A stretch of DNA of 64,000 nt from Pseudomonas sp. (lineage in GTDB: Bacteria > Pseudomonadota > Gammaproteobacteria > Pseudomonadales > Pseudomonadaceae): positions 107,343-171,342 of the forward strand of contig NZ_JAUXMX010000061.1 in NCBI RefSeq assembly GCF_030683065.1, read 5' to 3'. Both the position numbers and the translations under genes were made by a program. Shown piece by piece: positions 61,742-64,000 of this stretch; position 1 is the stretch's first letter; every line of letters begins with the position of its first letter. The notes beneath the pieces were generated by a model, which searched no databases, was not told the origin of the DNA, and saw only the letters and a program-made list of their open reading frames with translations.

Positions 61742-62749
61742 TCAGTCGACCTTGAGCACCAGCTTGCCGAAGTTCTCGCCGCTGAACAGCTTGAGCAGGG
61801 TGTCCGGGAAGGTCTGCAGGCCAGTTACGATGTGCTCTTTTGACTTCAGCTTGCCACTGGCCATCCAGCCTGCCATTTCCTGTGCGGCTTCGGCGAAGCG
61901 TGGGGCGTAGGTCATCACCACCATGCCTTCCATGCGCGCGCTGTTGACCAGCAGGTTGAGGTAGTTGGCCGGACCTTTGATCGCCTGCTTGTTGTTGTAC
62001 TGGCTGATCGCGCCACAGATGATCACCCGCGCCTTGAAGGCCAGGCGGGTCAGCACGGCATCGAGAATGTCGCCGCCGACGTTGTCGAAGTACACATTCA
62101 CGCCCTTCGGGCATTCGCGCTTGAGGCCAGCGATCACGTCCTCGCTCTTGTAGTCGATGGCGCCGTCGAAGCCCAGCTCATCGATCAGGAACTTACACTT
62201 GTCAGCGCCGCCAGCGATGCCAATCACGCGACAGCCTTTGAGCTTGGCGATCTGCCCGGCAATGCTGCCTACCGCACCGGCGGCGCCGGAAATCACCACG
62301 GTTTCTCCAGCCTTGGGCGCGCCGACATCAAGCAGGGCGAAATAGGCGGTCATGCCGGTCATGCCCAGTGCCGAAAGGTACAGCGGCAGCGGCGCGCGCG
62401 TGGCGTCGACCTTGTAGAAGCCCTTGGGCTCGCCGAGAAAATAATCCTGCACACCCAGTGCGCCATTTACATGGTCGCCCACGGCAAAATCCGGGTGCTG
62501 CGAGGCGATGACTTCACCGACACCGAGCGCACGCATCACTTCACCCAGGCCGACTGGCGGGATGTAGGACTTGGCATCGTTCATCCAGCCGCGCATGGCC
62601 GGGTCCAGGGACAGGTAGAGGTTCTTCACCAGGATTTGCCCGGGGCCGGGTTCGCCGATGGCGCTTTCCACATAACTGAAGGTGTTATGGCTGGGCAGGC
62701 CAACCGGGCGTTGGGCGAGGAGGAATTGGCGGTTGAGGCTGGAGGTCAT
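61742..62749 (-). CDS. NADP-dependent zinc-independent MDR oxidoreductase
   Basis: A 335-residue medium-chain reductase of the leukotriene B4 dehydrogenase/CurA group. The NADP-binding GxGxxG-like motif is SGAAGAVGSIAGQIAKLKG, and the substrate-side segments YLSLDPAMRGWMND and FDNVGGDILDAVL are typical. It probably reduces the double bond of alpha,beta-unsaturated ketones. It is divergent from the SDR gene, and the two may share a control region of 224 bp. Confidence 0.93.
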   Translation of the reverse strand: MTSSLNRQFLLAQRPVGLPSHNTFSYVESAIGEPGPGQILVKNLYLSLDPAMRGWMNDAKSYIPPVGLGEVMRALGVGEVIASQHPDFAVGDHVNGALGVQDYFLGEPKGFYKVDATRAPLPLYLSALGMTGMTAYFALLDVGAPKAGETVVISGAAGAVGSIAGQIAKLKGCRVIGIAGGADKCKFLIDELGFDGAIDYKSEDVIAGLKRECPKGVNVYFDNVGGDILDAVLTRLAFKARVIICGAISQYNNKQAIKGPANYLNLLVNSARMEGMVVMTYAPRFAEAAQEMAGWMASGKLKSKEHIVTGLQTFPDTLLKLFSGENFGKLVLKVD

Positions 62750-62973
62750 GGTCGTTACTCATTGATCGGAAAGACTTGTGATAGCCCCTGGCGGTGCGAT
62801 GGGCAAGGTTTGCCCTTGGCTCGAATGACGGCTAATCCATTCGGCTGATAGCAGCCGTTGGCCATAATCATTATTTTGCATAGAGCCATAACCGCTGCTC
62901 AAATAGTGCTGCTGTCGGGGGCGCTGCTCTGACTAGACTCGACGCAGACTATAACGCCTGCGAGGACACACAA

Positions 62974-63735
62974 ATGAGTTTGAGCTTTTCCGGCCAGGTT
63001 GCCCTGGTCACCGGCGGCGCTGCCGGTATTGGCCGTGCGACGGCCCTGGCGTTCGCCAATGAAGGTATCAAGGTCGTGGTTTCCGATGTCGACGTGGCAG
63101 GCGGCGAGGGCACAGTCGAACTGATCTGTGCTGCGGGTGGCCAGGCCACCTTCGTGCGTTGCGACGTGAGCCGTGATGCCGAGGTCAAGGCCTTGATGGA
63201 TGCCACGCTGGCCGCCTACGGTCGCCTGGACTACGCCTTCAACAATGCCGGTATCGAAATCGAGAAGGGCAAGCTGGCCGACGGCAGCGAAGCTGAGTTC
63301 GACGCCATCATGGGCGTCAACGTCAAGGGCGTGTGGCTGTGCATGAAGTACCAGATCCCGCTGCTGTTGGCCCAGGGCGGCGGCGCTATCGTCAACACCG
63401 CCTCGGTCGCCGGCCTCGGTGCGGCGCCGAAGATGAGCATCTACAGCGCCTCCAAGCACGCAGTCATCGGCCTGACTAAATCGGCGGCGGTGGAATACGC
63501 CAAGAAGAAAATCCGCGTCAACGCGGTGTGTCCGGCCGTGATCGACACCGACATGTTCCGCCGCGCCTATGCAGCCGACCCGAAGAAGGGCGAGTTCGCC
63601 GCCGCCATGCACCCGGTCGGGCGCATCGGCAAGGTCGAGGAAATCGCCACCGCAGTGCTCTACCTGTGCTGCGATAACGCCGCGTTCACCACCGGCCATG
63701 CCTTGGCAGTGGACGGTGGAGCAACAGCGATCTGA
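62974..63735 (+). CDS. short-chain dehydrogenase/reductase
   Basis: A 253-residue SDR with the cofactor motif TGGAAGIG (14-21), NNAG, and the catalytic Ser, then Tyr-x-x-x-Lys in YSASK. Asp in the acidic turn after the second strand (VVSDVD) favours NAD(H) over NADP(H). The substrate is unknown. GAGG lies before the ATG, and a terminator follows. Confidence 0.93.
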   Translation: MSLSFSGQVALVTGGAAGIGRATALAFANEGIKVVVSDVDVAGGEGTVELICAAGGQATFVRCDVSRDAEVKALMDATLAAYGRLDYAFNNAGIEIEKGKLADGSEAEFDAIMGVNVKGVWLCMKYQIPLLLAQGGGAIVNTASVAGLGAAPKMSIYSASKHAVIGLTKSAAVEYAKKKIRVNAVCPAVIDTDMFRRAYAADPKKGEFAAAMHPVGRIGKVEEIATAVLYLCCDNAAFTTGHALAVDGGATAI

Positions 63736-63756
63736 TCGCGATGGACTCGCAGCATG

Positions 63757-63785
63757 CAAAAGGCGCCTAACCAGGCGCCTTTTTC
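63757..63785 (+). terminator. Rho-independent terminator after the SDR gene
   Basis: AAAAGGCGCCT pairs with AGGCGCCTTTT around an AACC loop, followed by T residues. Confidence 0.88.
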
Positions 63786-63813
63786 GTTGGACGCACCTTA
63801 ACCCTCGCCACGC

Positions 63814-63880
63814 GTAGCCCGGATGCAATCCGGGGAGGCTGCTCGCGGGCGGCAATTTTCCCGGATTTCATCCGTATATG
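63814..63880. repeat. REP-like intergenic hairpins
   Basis: CCCGGATGCAATCCGGG (stem CCCGGAT/ATCCGGG, loop GCA) is followed after a short spacer by a second CCGGATTTCATCCG hairpin. The unit GTAGCCCGGATGCAATCCGG is a common dispersed intergenic repeat in pseudomonads. No gene is seen in the remaining bases to the window end. Confidence 0.7.
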
Positions 63881-64000
63881 GACTCCCCCCGTTTTGCCAG
63901 TGATACGCTCTTCAAACGAACCTAGGTACGACTGCTTCCGTATATCCGGCTTCTAATTAAGGCATTAGGTGCCTTGAGCCATAATGAAAATCCGCTCATG

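Noticed and set aside
63984..64000. ATG near the window edge that could open a gene (MKIRS)
   Set aside because: It has only a weak GAG before it and five codons in view, so it cannot be supported.
1..64000. tRNA, rRNA, CRISPR array, insertion sequence or prophage
   Set aside because: Nothing with the needed structure, repeat pattern or transposase or integrase gene was seen on either strand.

Overview
The window reads as a stretch of chromosome from a Pseudomonas-type gammaproteobacterium. The evidence is the murein lipoprotein OprI, a ThrH-type HAD phosphatase, an iron-sulfur APS reductase (CysH), a TgpA transglutaminase operon, and blocks of gene order that, as far as I remember, resemble P. 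aeruginosa: tesA/ABC pair-L,D-transpeptidase-oprI; DAHP synthase-usp-cysB-cysH-thrH-pabB; aroC-MFS-mtnD. The sequence is GC-rich and almost wholly coding. I see no rRNA, tRNA, CRISPR array, insertion sequence or prophage. This looks like backbone with one large accessory locus, the cellulose genes.

Layout. 1-2.3 kb: start of a divergent gene, then selD-mnmH (selenophosphate synthesis and tRNA 2-selenouridine). 2.4-15.1 kb: a small lipoprotein, then the cellulose locus. bcsR-bcsQ-bcsA-bcsB-bcsZ-bcsC forms a tightly overlapping minus-strand operon, and bcsG (cellulose phosphoethanolamine transferase) faces it on the plus strand. A perfect match to the FleQ box consensus lies 45 bp upstream of bcsR, so flagellar regulator and c-di-GMP control is likely. 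15.4-25.4 kb: flavin reductase-like protein, two chemoreceptors, a MoxR-DUF58-TgpA operon, a CHAD protein and a thioesterase. 25.6-35.8 kb: TatD, an MltF-like lytic transglycosylase, DoxX, GreB, a YbbA/YbbP-type ABC exporter divergent from TesA, an L,D-transpeptidase and OprI, so much of this block serves the cell envelope. 36.1-45.6 kb: GntP permease, small acetyltransferase, DAHP synthase, PilZ protein, 5'-nucleotidase, universal stress protein, CysB, CysH, ThrH and PabB (aromatic, folate and sulfur metabolism). 45.7-51.5 kb: a membrane-anchored unknown, an alpha/beta hydrolase, AroC, an MFS carrier, an acireductone dioxygenase homologue, a two-TM protein and a histidine phosphatase. 51.8-57.7 kb: a YadG/YadH-type ABC exporter and an RND efflux pair. 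57.7-60.8 kb: a three-gene signalling operon (histidine kinase, YN-GYP response regulator, stand-alone receiver). 61-64 kb: a Cys-rich unknown, an MDR oxidoreductase, an SDR and intergenic repeats.

The most unusual thing I found is the MtnD homologue at 50115-50660. It keeps the acireductone dioxygenase fold signatures, but all four metal ligands (His, His, Glu, His) are glutamine. The neighbouring mtnB and mtnC that I would expect from the P. aeruginosa order are absent. It looks like a conserved-fold pseudoenzyme, or an enzyme that has changed chemistry. Other points worth checking are the FleQ box, the isolated bcsG without bcsE/F, a structured leader before a small unknown gene (28.8 kb), the degenerate HD-GYP protein, and large inverted repeats in several gaps.
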